Positions 18,740-27,236 of a stretch of 64,000 bases of DNA are shown in pieces. A model generated the notes under the pieces. The model was not told the origin of the DNA. It searched no databases and was given only the letters and a program-made list of their open reading frames with translations. Location: assembly GCA_023664385.1 (NCBI GenBank), contig JAMPFU010000003.1, positions 100,093-164,092 of the forward strand. Reading direction: 5' to 3'. Origin of the DNA: Clostridium sp. Lineage in GTDB: Bacteria > Bacillota > Clostridia > Lachnospirales > Lachnospiraceae. Position 1 is the stretch's first letter, and each line of letters begins with the position of its first letter. Position numbers and translations under genes: made by a program.

Positions 18740-19456
18740 CTACTTTAACCACTTGTCTTTTTCTGCTGTCAGATAACCCTTAAATATCTCCAAATCATCC
18801 TTTGTGGTAAGCTTTATATTTTTATCAGAGCCCTTTGCAAAATAAAGCCGTTCTCCAAGCTCCACCATCATTGTATTTGTGTAGGAGGAGCCGTAAATTC
18901 CGATTTCCTCCTGAAATGCCTTCTCATATGCCCAAATGAGCTTATCCAGCTTGTATGCCTGCGGCGTTGACACTCTCCTCAGTGTCTCCCTCGGAATATA
19001 TTTTGTTGTGGATTTTTCATCATCGACAACAAAAATCTGCTCATTGTACGGCAGGGAAGACACGCCATTTCCGTATTCATTACATTTATCAATCACATCA
19101 TTTAAAACCGCATCATCAACAAGCGGTCTGATTCCGTCGTGAATGATAATGTTATCGTCTCCGTCACAGTTATCCTTTAAATGATAAACTCCGTTTCTTA
19201 TGGACTCCTGCGCACTGCTGCCGCCTGACACGACCCATTTAAGCTTTGTTATGTTAAACTGCTTTGCATATGCCCAAAGTATATCATGCCAGCCGTCTAT
19301 ACAGACAACCAAAATGGCATCAATCATGTCATGTCTTTCAAAGCTCTCAAGCGTGTAAATGATGACAGGCTTGTCATATACATTGATAAACTGCTTTGGT
19401 ATGTCCTGACCCATGCGTGAGCCTGAGCCGCCCGCAATAATAACCGCTATATTCAT
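18740..19456 (-). CDS. IspD/TarI-family cytidylyltransferase
   Basis: 238 residues from the ATG that has GGAGGAG eight bases upstream. The nucleotide-binding motif AGGSGSRMGQDIPKQF is at 7-22, and VSGGSSAQESIRNG, HDGIRPLVDDAV and KLTTKDDLEIFKGYL are family motifs. IspD makes CDP-methylerythritol; the close paralogue TarI makes CDP-ribitol from ribitol-5-phosphate. The surroundings (two CDP-polyol-dependent transferases and a teichoic-acid-type exporter) favour a TarI-like role, but no TarJ-type alcohol dehydrogenase is present, so the substrate may be another polyol or sugar phosphate. Confidence 0.8.
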   Translation of the reverse strand: MNIAVIIAGGSGSRMGQDIPKQFINVYDKPVIIYTLESFERHDMIDAILVVCIDGWHDILWAYAKQFNITKLKWVVSGGSSAQESIRNGVYHLKDNCDGDDNIIIHDGIRPLVDDAVLNDVIDKCNEYGNGVSSLPYNEQIFVVDDEKSTTKYIPRETLRRVSTPQAYKLDKLIWAYEKAFQEEIGIYGSSYTNTMMVELGERLYFAKGSDKNIKLTTKDDLEIFKGYLTAEKDKWLK

Positions 19457-19478
19457 GTAATGCTCCTCCCACATTTAC

Positions 19479-20804
19479 CTAAATTCCTTCAGAGCTTTCC
19501 TTCCTGAAAATGACACGGAAGGTTAAAATCATCAGCTTTATATCAAGCCAATAGCTGTATTCCTGTATGTATGTCAAATCAAGCTTCAGCTTGTCTATGG
19601 GCTTCGTGTTGTATTTGCCGTAAACCTGCGCATAGCCCGTTATGCCCGCCTTCACCTTCAGCCTTATTGCAAAATCAGGTATTTCCTTGGAATATCTTTC
19701 AAATATTTCAGGGCGTTCGGGACGTGGTCCCACAATGGACATATCCCCTGCAAGCACGTTAAAAAGCTGCGGCAGCTCATCTAAATGCAGTCTTCTTAGC
19801 ACCCTGCCTACAGGCGTTATCCTGCCGTCATGCTTTTTTGCAAGCTGTACCCCCTGCTCCTCAGCATCAATACCCATGCTCCTGAATTTCAGCATCATAA
19901 AGCGTTTACCCCCAAGCGTAAGCCTCTCCTGCCTATACAAAGCAGCCCCGCCGTCATAAACCTTTATGAAAAGGGCAATGATAAGCATAAGGGGAGCCGT
20001 TACTACGATACCGGCAAGCGCTGTTACTATATCCATCATTCTTTTCACAAATCTCTGATCCAAATGAAGTCCCTGATTTCGTGAAAGAAAAAGGGGCGTG
20101 TCCACAAGATGCATATAATCCGAGCCACGCATAATAATATCCGTAATTTTCGGCACAACATAGGTACGGATATCATGCTCATAGCAATATTTCATTATGC
20201 CGTTCCGTTCCCCTGAAGGAAGGTCGTACAAAAATACTCCCTCAAAATTAAGCACATCACTGCATATTCTTTCAAAGCCCTTCTGATAATCTAAAATTTC
20301 CTTAACCTCATATTTATCGGTTCTTGTATTCAGCTTTTCAAGGAAGGTTTCCAGTGGATAGTTGCCGTATATAATAATAACCTTTCTTGGCGGAAAAGCC
20401 CTTCCGTATATTACCCTTGTCAGCTTTATCCACACGCCTGCAAAAACAATCTGAATCACTGCCCCAAGCAAAACAGGAAGCACAGGCATGTAATCCGTAA
20501 AAACCATACAGATAAAAACATAGCCCGCCCCGCTTGAACAGATAATGGCAAGCATATGAGAAAGAATCAAATCCACCGACCGCATGTAGCTCACATTATA
20601 ACCGTTAAAGCTTTTTGTGAGCAGATACATAAATATGGCGTACAGCCCAATAACCGCCATATGCCCATACTTAAAGAAATGGCTGTTATAGGGATTATGA
20701 TAATACCGAAACCATACGACAGCAAATGTAAGCGTCTCAAAAATCCACAATATGAAATTGGACGTTATGCTGAAAATTCGTTTTTGCTGTTCCGATTTGT
20801 ACAT
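19479..20804 (-). CDS. Polyprenyl-phosphate sugar-phosphate transferase (large membrane type)
   Basis: 441 residues from the ATG preceded by GGAG; an upstream in-frame ATG has a poorer ribosome site. Residues 1-120 contain about four membrane spans, the middle is a CoA-binding-like soluble domain, and one more span near 270 leads into the catalytic domain with KFRSMGIDAEEQG, LHLDELPQLFNVL, MSIVGPRPERP and the AGITGYAQVYGKY tail. It transfers a sugar-1-phosphate from a nucleotide sugar to undecaprenyl phosphate, starting the locus A glycan. A second, small enzyme of this class starts locus B. Confidence 0.92.
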   Translation of the reverse strand: MYKSEQQKRIFSITSNFILWIFETLTFAVVWFRYYHNPYNSHFFKYGHMAVIGLYAIFMYLLTKSFNGYNVSYMRSVDLILSHMLAIICSSGAGYVFICMVFTDYMPVLPVLLGAVIQIVFAGVWIKLTRVIYGRAFPPRKVIIIYGNYPLETFLEKLNTRTDKYEVKEILDYQKGFERICSDVLNFEGVFLYDLPSGERNGIMKYCYEHDIRTYVVPKITDIIMRGSDYMHLVDTPLFLSRNQGLHLDQRFVKRMMDIVTALAGIVVTAPLMLIIALFIKVYDGGAALYRQERLTLGGKRFMMLKFRSMGIDAEEQGVQLAKKHDGRITPVGRVLRRLHLDELPQLFNVLAGDMSIVGPRPERPEIFERYSKEIPDFAIRLKVKAGITGYAQVYGKYNTKPIDKLKLDLTYIQEYSYWLDIKLMILTFRVIFRKESSEGI

Positions 20805-20871
20805 ATCTTTCTCCGTCATACAATGGCATATAAAGCAATTTCCATTATATCATTCATAATCGTTATAACTA

Positions 20872-22695
20872 TTACTCAGGCAACGTAAACGGAGGCAGCG
20901 ACACAGGAAAATTCATGTTATAAAAAGGATCTCCGTCCTTTAAAATATCCTGCCACTTTTCCCTGAACAGGGAAATTTCCTTTTCAAATCTTGCCTTCTT
21001 TTCAGGGGTATCTTCATATCCTCTTGATTTGGATTCATAGTGATACCATTTTGCATTTGCACAGTAGGTAACCAAAAGACCAGCCCTGCCAACCCGCAGG
21101 CAGTAGTCGACGTCATTGCCTGCAACGACAAATTCCTCACATAGCCCCCCAACCTTGTCAAACACTGCCTTAGGCGTCATAAGGCAGGCAGCAGTAACTG
21201 CGCTGAAATTGCTGTTTATCCTTGCCCGCATCATATAACCCATGTCAGTGTCCTTATAGCCGGAAAAAACATGTCCCGCATAGCCGGCAAAGCCTATGAC
21301 GATGCCTGCATGCTGCACCGTATCATCTGCAAAAAAAAGTTTTGCCCCCACAGCTCCCACATCATCCCTCATGCAAATTCCAACCATTCTTGAAAGTGCA
21401 TCGGGACTAATAAGCTCCGTGTCATTATTTAACAGCAAAATATATTCCCCTTTTGCCTTGGAAACGCCAAAATTATTGATTGCCGAATAGTTAAAACCTT
21501 TTTCCCATTTTACGACACGGAAGTTGTCGTGCGCCTGCTCCATAGCCTCATAATACCGGAAGGTTTCTTTTTCGGTGCTTCCATTTTCAACTATGACAAA
21601 TTCAAAGCTTTTATAAGTGCTTTTATCATATATGGAGCTTACACATTTCGTCAAGTCATCTATATGGTCTTTATTTGGAATTATAATGGAAATGAGAGGC
21701 TCTTTATCAATGATATACCTTACATCATAAAGCCCGGTCATATCGGTAAATCCAACCTCTGCCTTAATTCCCACACGGTCTAAATGTGCCTGCAGCGCCC
21801 TTCTGCCAGCATCGTAAGCATATTCCTTGCTTTTTGGGTTTCCCGCAGTAGAGTTTTTGTGAATCCTCCAATGATAGAGGATATGTGGTATATGCTTTAT
21901 TTTATTTGTCTGCTCAATACATTTCAGTATAAGGTCATAGTCCTGCGCCCCATCATATTTTTTGTCAAAGGCACCCACCTTATGGATAAGCTCCTTTTTC
22001 ACAACAAAAAAATGAGTGATATAATTGTGTACCAAAATAAGATCCATGGAAAAGTCCGGCTTAAACTTTGGGTTCATCCGCTTATTTCCCTTGGAATTAA
22101 TCATATCCTCATCCGTATAGATAATGTCATATGCTCCATTATTTGAAGCCGTGTTTTCATTTAGCGCACTTACAACATGGTAAAGTGCGTCCGGTTCAAG
22201 CAGGTCATCATGGTCAAACAGTCCCACATACTCGCCCTTCGCAAGTGCAAGAGCGGCATTTGTATTTTCCGAAATTCCCTTGTTTTCCTCAAGAAATGCA
22301 CACGTTATTCTGCTGTCCCTTGCCTGATATTCCTTTATGATATCCCTTGCAAGCCTGCCTGCCTCTTTTTTTATATCGCTTCCGTCAGCGATGCAAAGCT
22401 GCCAATTTTCGTAGGTCTGTGCCATAACGGACGCAATCATCTCACGAAGATATTTCTCAGGCGTATTGTAGGTAGGCACAATGACACTAATGATAGGCGC
22501 ATAGGAAAAGCGGACCTTTTTCTGCCGTTCAAGCTCCTCCGAAGTAGTCCTATGTTTTTCAAACCATTTCGGATAGTAATAGTCCATTCCCCAAAATACC
22601 TGTTTGATTTTTGTTATAAACAGACCAATGCCATTTTTAAATAAATATTTTATGCCTTTTATTATACTTTTCGGTTTTAATAATTCTTTGTTCAT
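20872..22695 (-). CDS. Glycosyltransferase with two GT2 domains (rhamnosyltransferase-like)
   Basis: 607 residues from the ATG that has GGAG upstream. The first GT-A domain begins at PIISVIVPTYNTPEKYLREM (about 70), with GLFDHDDLLEPDAL as its DxD region. The second begins at PLISIIIPNKDHIDDL (about 330), with LLLNNDTELISPDAL. Such tandem GT2 proteins are common in rhamnan and O-antigen loci, where each domain makes a different linkage. The neighbouring rmlC and VioA-like genes suggest a deoxyhexose donor. It lies between the aminotransferase and the initiating transferase of locus A. Confidence 0.88.
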   Translation of the reverse strand: MNKELLKPKSIIKGIKYLFKNGIGLFITKIKQVFWGMDYYYPKWFEKHRTTSEELERQKKVRFSYAPIISVIVPTYNTPEKYLREMIASVMAQTYENWQLCIADGSDIKKEAGRLARDIIKEYQARDSRITCAFLEENKGISENTNAALALAKGEYVGLFDHDDLLEPDALYHVVSALNENTASNNGAYDIIYTDEDMINSKGNKRMNPKFKPDFSMDLILVHNYITHFFVVKKELIHKVGAFDKKYDGAQDYDLILKCIEQTNKIKHIPHILYHWRIHKNSTAGNPKSKEYAYDAGRRALQAHLDRVGIKAEVGFTDMTGLYDVRYIIDKEPLISIIIPNKDHIDDLTKCVSSIYDKSTYKSFEFVIVENGSTEKETFRYYEAMEQAHDNFRVVKWEKGFNYSAINNFGVSKAKGEYILLLNNDTELISPDALSRMVGICMRDDVGAVGAKLFFADDTVQHAGIVIGFAGYAGHVFSGYKDTDMGYMMRARINSNFSAVTAACLMTPKAVFDKVGGLCEEFVVAGNDVDYCLRVGRAGLLVTYCANAKWYHYESKSRGYEDTPEKKARFEKEISLFREKWQDILKDGDPFYNMNFPVSLPPFTLPE

Positions 22696-22725
22696 GTTTT
22701 GCTCCAAACAGACTGATGCATCTGC

Positions 22726-23835
22726 TTATATTTTACAGGAAATAATAATATCACATATCCTGTCAACATCGGTTAAGGAAAGTCCTGCATAAAGCGGCAG
22801 CGTCAAAACCCTCTTGCTGATATGTAACGCCACGGGCGTAAGATTAGCGTCATACTTTCCGTTGAAGCAGTCAAACGTATTGGTAATCGGGTAAAAATAT
22901 TTTCTTGCACCGATTCCATGCTGCGCCAAGGCATGAGAAACCCCATCCCTGTCCGTACCAAAAAGCTTCTCATCAAAAACAACAGGAAAATATGCATAAT
23001 TTGTCTGGACGTCAGGCTGCGTACTGTTCAATCTAATACCGGCAATATTACTAAGACGTTCCGTATACCGCTCAACTACAAGCCTGCGTTTTTCAATCTC
23101 CTCATCAATATGCCGCAAATTACAGACTCCCATTGCGGCACAAAATTCATTCATTTTAGCATTTGCACCGATGCCATCCACCGTCTCCTCATCACGTATT
23201 CCAAAGTTCTTCAGCCTGTAAAGCTCTATTCCAAATATCTCATCGGCAAAGCATGCTGCCCCGCCTTCAATCGTATGAAATACCTTAGTTGCATGAAAAC
23301 TAAAGCAGGCAACATCTCCATAACAACCTGTACCCTTTCCCTTATAAGTTACCCCAAATGTATGGGCTGCATCATAGATAACCTTCAAGCCATGCTTTTT
23401 CGCAATGCTGTCTATGGCTTCAATATCGCAAACATTTCCATAAACATGAACCGGCACTATGGCACAGGTTTTGTCCGTAATTAAAGCCTCCAGCTTTGAA
23501 GCATCAATTGTAAAATCCTTCGGATTAATATCACAAAAAACCGGCTTCAAGCCATTTCTTACTATGGCATGGGTCGTGGATGCAAAGGTAAAGGGTGTCG
23601 TAATAACCTCCCCCTGGAGCTTTAACGCCTGCAAGGAAAGCTCCAGCGCCATGTGCCCGTTTGTAAATAAATCCAGCATCGGCACGCCGAGATACTCCTT
23701 CAACTGCTCCTTAAGCTTATTATGCTCAGGTCCCATATTTGTAAGCCAGTGGGTGTCCCACATTCCCTTTATTTCATCAACATACTCATCAAAGTCAGGA
23801 AGGGAAGACCTTGTTACTAAAATATTTTGCGACAT
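22726..23835 (-). CDS. DegT/DnrJ sugar aminotransferase, VioA-like
   Basis: 369 residues from the ATG with AGGAGG upstream. It is a PLP enzyme of the DegT family: the internal aldimine lysine lies in SFHATKVFHTIEGG near 190, and YDAAHTFGV carries the PLP-contacting Asp. The N-terminal LPDFDEYVDEIKGMWDTHWL and the overall length resemble VioA-type dTDP-4-keto-6-deoxyglucose 4-aminotransferases. RmlA and RmlB in the window would supply its substrate, giving dTDP-4-amino-4,6-dideoxyglucose. The precise stereochemistry is not decidable from sequence. Confidence 0.85.
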   Translation of the reverse strand: MSQNILVTRSSLPDFDEYVDEIKGMWDTHWLTNMGPEHNKLKEQLKEYLGVPMLDLFTNGHMALELSLQALKLQGEVITTPFTFASTTHAIVRNGLKPVFCDINPKDFTIDASKLEALITDKTCAIVPVHVYGNVCDIEAIDSIAKKHGLKVIYDAAHTFGVTYKGKGTGCYGDVACFSFHATKVFHTIEGGAACFADEIFGIELYRLKNFGIRDEETVDGIGANAKMNEFCAAMGVCNLRHIDEEIEKRRLVVERYTERLSNIAGIRLNSTQPDVQTNYAYFPVVFDEKLFGTDRDGVSHALAQHGIGARKYFYPITNTFDCFNGKYDANLTPVALHISKRVLTLPLYAGLSLTDVDRICDIIISCKI

Positions 23836-23901
23836 ATTATGCCTCCTGATAATACAATATACATTCACGATATATGTATTTTGAACGATATATTTTATAG
23901 T

Positions 23902-24486
23902 CTATTTGTTTTTATAATCCTTAATTCCGCCCCACTTCTTATCCTTGTCAGAAATGGTAAGGTCAGCCTTTGTCATCCCGTCAGGAAGGGGCCACGCTAC
24001 GCCTATATCAGGGTCATCAAAGAAAAGCCCGCCCTCATCATTCGCATGATAAAAATCAGAGCACTTATAGGTAAACTCAGCGCTTTCAGAAAGAACAATG
24101 AAGCCGTGTGCAAAATTTTTCGGAATGAAAAACTGCTTTTTATTTTCAGCAGAAAGCACAACACCAAACCATTTTCCAAAGGTTTTTGAGCCTTCTCTAA
24201 GGTCAACCGCCACGTCAAAAACCTCGCCGCTTACCACACGCACAAGCTTATCCTGCGGATAATTTATCTGAAAATGCAGTCCTCTTAACACACCCTTCTT
24301 GGAGCTTGACTGATTATCCTGAACAAAATCCACGTCAATACCCGCTGCCTGAAAATCCTGCTTCTGATATGTCTCCATAAAGTATCCACGCTCGTCGCCA
24401 AATACAGAAGGGGTAATTACCTTAAGCCCTTCTATATCACATGTTTCAACTGTTATTTTTCCAAATTTTTCTGTTTTGCCGTTCAT
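23902..24486 (-). CDS. rmlC: dTDP-4-dehydrorhamnose 3,5-epimerase RmlC
   Basis: 194 residues, cupin fold, standard length. Family motifs FGDERGYFMETY, NQSSSKKGVLRGLHFQ (catalytic His), VFDVAVDLREGSKTFGKW and PKNFAHGFIVLSE (second catalytic region) are all present. It epimerises dTDP-4-keto-6-deoxyglucose at C3 and C5, the step before RmlD reduction to dTDP-rhamnose. It is the first gene of locus A, downstream of a promoter at 24584-24612. No RmlD reductase is present in this window. Confidence 0.95.
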   Translation of the reverse strand: MNGKTEKFGKITVETCDIEGLKVITPSVFGDERGYFMETYQKQDFQAAGIDVDFVQDNQSSSKKGVLRGLHFQINYPQDKLVRVVSGEVFDVAVDLREGSKTFGKWFGVVLSAENKKQFFIPKNFAHGFIVLSESAEFTYKCSDFYHANDEGGLFFDDPDIGVAWPLPDGMTKADLTISDKDKKWGGIKDYKNK

Positions 24487-24583
24487 TTTTTCGCCTTTCT
24501 AATAAATATTTTTCATCTATCCGTTATTAATACAAAATATATAATTTCATAACCTGCCTAATAATATATCCCGCCGTCCTTTC

Positions 24584-24612
24584 ATTATAACAAAGTTGTT
24601 TTTGTAAGTAAA
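24584..24612 (-). promoter_or_regulatory. Promoter of polysaccharide locus A (rmlC operon)
   Basis: Minus-strand -10 TATAAT at 24584-24589 and -35 TTTACT at 24607-24612, spaced by 17 bases, about 100 bases upstream of the rmlC start. No terminator is apparent between rmlC and the end of the GT2 gene near 11.4 kb, so this may drive a transcript of about 13 kb. Confidence 0.65.
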
Positions 24613-24640
24613 CGGCAACAAATAAATAACCATTAACTCA

Positions 24641-25591
24641 TTATGTACATTCATTTAATATGGCATCCACGCAAGCTTTTACTTTACTATTTTGCTTTTG
24701 CCCATCACTCAGGGACAAATAAACGGTAATAGGGTCAACAAAGCCCGTTCCATTAAAATTGATACAATAGCCAAGCTCCTGAACAACGCAGCCTACTTCA
24801 TCGTCATCTAATGCCTGTTCCCTCGTCTTAATCTGAAATCTCTGCAAATCCCGTTTCGTGACCGCATATGTAGGATAAACATTATCCTGCAACCCAAAAT
24901 AATGACAAATTGCCGAACTGCCTGATTTTATATTTGCTGAAATATCCTCGATAAACTCAAATGTCTTAATCACAGGATTTCTAAATAAGGGCTCCAACAA
25001 ATTCCACAGTTCCTTCGGGGAAATGCCTATGGAAAGCAGCCTTGCCCTTCCAACATCCTTGATAACCGGAAGCTTTAAATACTGTATTTCATCAAAGCAT
25101 TTACGCACTGCCATGGTTGTCACATTAAGCTTCTCTGCAATTTCTTGGGCAGACATGTCCTGCCACTTTTCATATAAAGCCAACAGCAGCAGTTTTTGCG
25201 TAAGAAATGCAATTCTTTCAACAGGCTTAATCGTTTTATCTGCTCTCGCATATACCAATATATCCAAAAAAGGAAGAAAAACCATTTTGTCCCAAATAAT
25301 AAACGGAATCCCCTCCTCCACCATCTTATTCCTTATATAAATGCTTTGGTTTTTGAGATACAATGCGCACTCCATACCCGAAAGTTTCTTCATAAGCCTT
25401 TGGTGCTTTCTCATAAAGCTCAAAGAAAACCTCATTAACGGTTCGGCAACCAGCCACTCAAGACCATCCATTTTGATTATATAAAAATCGTAGGTATTTT
25501 CAAAGGTTCGTGACAATTCTATACAATCCAAATATACTGATACGCCTATGGGGCTTTTAAGAGTTTTTTCTAAATATTCCTGCATTTGCAT
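24641..25591 (-). CDS. Winged-helix-like DNA-binding protein of unknown role
   Basis: 316 residues; I do not recognise a named family. A helix-turn-helix-like segment, MSAQEIAEKLNVTTMAVRKC, lies near 144-163 and resembles MarR or AbiEi-type winged helices, flanked by helical regions. The C-terminus is acidic and contains two Cys. A clean promoter (25636-25664) and the ribosome site AAGGAAATACTAAA precede the ATG. It is divergent from an AAA ATPase, with a dyad in the shared promoter region, so autoregulation and control of the ATPase are plausible. The start of this gene lies inside one copy of a 105-base direct repeat. Confidence 0.7.
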   Translation of the reverse strand: MQMQEYLEKTLKSPIGVSVYLDCIELSRTFENTYDFYIIKMDGLEWLVAEPLMRFSLSFMRKHQRLMKKLSGMECALYLKNQSIYIRNKMVEEGIPFIIWDKMVFLPFLDILVYARADKTIKPVERIAFLTQKLLLLALYEKWQDMSAQEIAEKLNVTTMAVRKCFDEIQYLKLPVIKDVGRARLLSIGISPKELWNLLEPLFRNPVIKTFEFIEDISANIKSGSSAICHYFGLQDNVYPTYAVTKRDLQRFQIKTREQALDDDEVGCVVQELGYCINFNGTGFVDPITVYLSLSDGQKQNSKVKACVDAILNECT

Positions 25592-25673
25592 TTTAGTATT
25601 TCCTTGTGTTGTTTTTATATGTGCTTATGGTGGGTATTATAAATTAAAATATGGGTTGGTGCAAGGATATATT
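25564..25673. repeat. Direct repeat, copy 1 (upstream of AAA ATPase)
   Basis: About 105 bases, from TTTTTTCTAAATATTCCTGC to GCAAGGATATATT, nearly identical to 27065-27167. It contains the minus-strand promoter, ribosome site and first nine or so codons of the winged-helix gene. The second copy lies beyond the ATPase gene, so the two bracket it in the same orientation. Confidence 0.85.
25636..25664 (-). promoter_or_regulatory. Promoter of the winged-helix gene
   Basis: Minus-strand -35 TTGCAC at 25659-25664 and -10 TATAAT at 25636-25641 with 17 bases between, about 45 bases from the start codon. It is only 22 bases from the -35 of the divergent ATPase promoter. Confidence 0.8.
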
Positions 25674-25681
25674 ATCACAAT

Positions 25682-25715
25682 CGACATTGACAACCACGCA
25701 AATGTCGTCTATAAT
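25682..25715 (+). promoter_or_regulatory. ATPase promoter overlapped by an operator-like dyad
   Basis: Plus-strand -35 TTGACA at 25687-25692 and -10 TATAAT at 25710-25715, 17 bases apart: a consensus promoter. The inverted repeat CGACATT (25682-25688) and AATGTCG (25701-25707), separated by 12 bases, straddles the -35 and spacer, where a repressor would block polymerase. Confidence 0.75.
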
Positions 25716-25781
25716 AAATTTACATTTTAGTTTAGACAAGTTTTTGGATATTAAATATGCAGACTTTTAGGAGAAATTGCC

Positions 25782-27056
25782 ATGACATATATAAAAAGAG
25801 CTGCCGAGGATACGATTGCACGGATTTCCAAAATGTTTCCCGTGCTTTTGGTAACAGGTCCGAGGCAGGTAGGAAAAACAACCTTGCTGCAAAAACTGGC
25901 AGAGGAACAAAAGGAACTTGGCGTAAACCGTAAATACGTAACCCTAGATGATCCCGACGTGCGATACCTTGCAAAGCATGACCCGGCGTTATTTATGCAA
26001 AGATATGAGCCACCGGTACTGATTGATGAGATTCAATATGCAACAGAGCTCCTTCCGTACATCAAAATGAGCGTTGACCGTTCAAAACGAAAGGGTGATT
26101 TTTGGATTACGGGCTCACAAGCTTTTAGACTTATGGAGAATGTCAGTGAAAGTCTTGCGGGACGTGTCGGCATTATAAATCTGTTAGGACTTTCCGATGC
26201 AGAGATTTATAAAAACCCAAGTCAACCATTTTGTGCAGATGCTAAACAGCTAATGAAGCGCATATCAACTATAAAACCAAGGGGACTGAATGAAATTTAC
26301 AGGAGAATTTTCAAGGGCTCCATGCCAGAGCTTTATGCAGATAAAAATGTGGATTGGGAAACCTATTACCGTTCCTATGTAGATACCTATTTGCAACGGG
26401 ATATTCGTGATTTGACACAAGTCGCTGATGAAATGCAGTTTTACAATTTTATGACGATTGTTGCAGCCCACACCTCCAAACCAGTTGTTTATGAAGAATT
26501 GGCAAGCGCAGCGGGTATCTCAGCTCCAACTGCTAAAAAGTGGCTGTCTGTTTTGGTATCCTCCCACATCATTGCACTGATACAGCCATATCATAATAAT
26601 GCACTGAAACGTGTTGTAAAAATGCCGTTTCTTCACTTTTTGGACACCGGACTTGCGGCATATCTTTTGAAATGGGGCAATTCTGAAGCACTCGAAAAAG
26701 GGGCAATGTCAGGGGCTTTTTTTGAAAGCTATGTATTTTCGGAAATCTATAAAAGTTATCTCAATGCGGGAAAGGAGCCTCCGATTTTTTATTACAGGGA
26801 CAAGGATAAGAAGGAAATCGACCTGCTGATTTATCAAAATGGAACCCTGTTCCCGATAGAAATTAAAAAGTCCGCCTCCCCCGGTAAGGCAGCAATCAAG
26901 AATTTCCGTGTTTTAGAGCCTGTGACCCGATCTGATACCTTCAACGATTTGGAAAGCTTAAAGATTGAAATCGGAACAGGCAGTGTTATTTGTATGTCAA
27001 ACAACTTACTTCCGATTGACGAAAAGAATTGGTACGTGCCTGCTTGGTTGATTTAA
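25782..27056 (+). CDS. AAA ATPase with DUF4143 / PD-(D/E)xK-like C-terminus
   Basis: 424 residues, the only plus-strand gene. Walker A GPRQVGKTT is at 26-34, Walker B VLIDEIQ at 79-85, and a sensor-like ITGSQAFRLM near 110. The C-terminal DUF4143 region ends in a nuclease-like pattern with FESYVFSEIY, KKEIDLLI and FPIEIKKS, the D...ExK arrangement of PD-(D/E)xK folds. The ribosome site AGGAG precedes the ATG. Such ATPases are common accessory genes in gut Firmicutes and Bacteroidetes, with no agreed function; many accompany mobile or defence regions. It is bracketed by 105-base direct repeats and followed by a terminator. Confidence 0.9.
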   Translation: MTYIKRAAEDTIARISKMFPVLLVTGPRQVGKTTLLQKLAEEQKELGVNRKYVTLDDPDVRYLAKHDPALFMQRYEPPVLIDEIQYATELLPYIKMSVDRSKRKGDFWITGSQAFRLMENVSESLAGRVGIINLLGLSDAEIYKNPSQPFCADAKQLMKRISTIKPRGLNEIYRRIFKGSMPELYADKNVDWETYYRSYVDTYLQRDIRDLTQVADEMQFYNFMTIVAAHTSKPVVYEELASAAGISAPTAKKWLSVLVSSHIIALIQPYHNNALKRVVKMPFLHFLDTGLAAYLLKWGNSEALEKGAMSGAFFESYVFSEIYKSYLNAGKEPPIFYYRDKDKKEIDLLIYQNGTLFPIEIKKSASPGKAAIKNFRVLEPVTRSDTFNDLESLKIEIGTGSVICMSNNLLPIDEKNWYVPAWLI

Positions 27057-27064
27057 GGAGAACA

Positions 27065-27167
27065 TTTTTCTAAATATTTTTGCATTTTAGTATTTCCATG
27101 TGTTGTTTTTATGTGTGTTTACGGTGGATATTATAAATTAAAATATGGGTTGGAGCAAGGAGATATT
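27065..27167. repeat. Direct repeat, copy 2 (downstream of AAA ATPase)
   Basis: A near-copy of 25564-25673 starting 9 bases after the ATPase stop. It keeps a minus-strand promoter-like pair (TTGCTC at 27153-27158 and TATAAT at 27130-27135, 17 apart) that would point back into the ATPase gene as antisense. There is no gene start to match the one in copy 1. Confidence 0.85.
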
Positions 27168-27180
27168 GCCCAACCCTTTT
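27147..27180 (+). terminator. Intrinsic terminator after the AAA ATPase
   Basis: GGGTTGG at 27147-27153 pairs with CCAACCC at 27170-27176, with an inner GCA/TGC pairing, followed by TTTT on the plus strand. It overlaps the end of direct repeat copy 2. Confidence 0.7.
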
Positions 27181-27236
27181 AGAAATTTTATGACATTTTC
27201 GTATTTTAGAGCCTGTGCATCAAAATAGTCTTACAA

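Noticed and set aside
18740..19456. Assigning ispD of the isoprenoid pathway
   Set aside because: No other MEP-pathway gene is nearby, and the polysaccharide context favours a TarI-like role.
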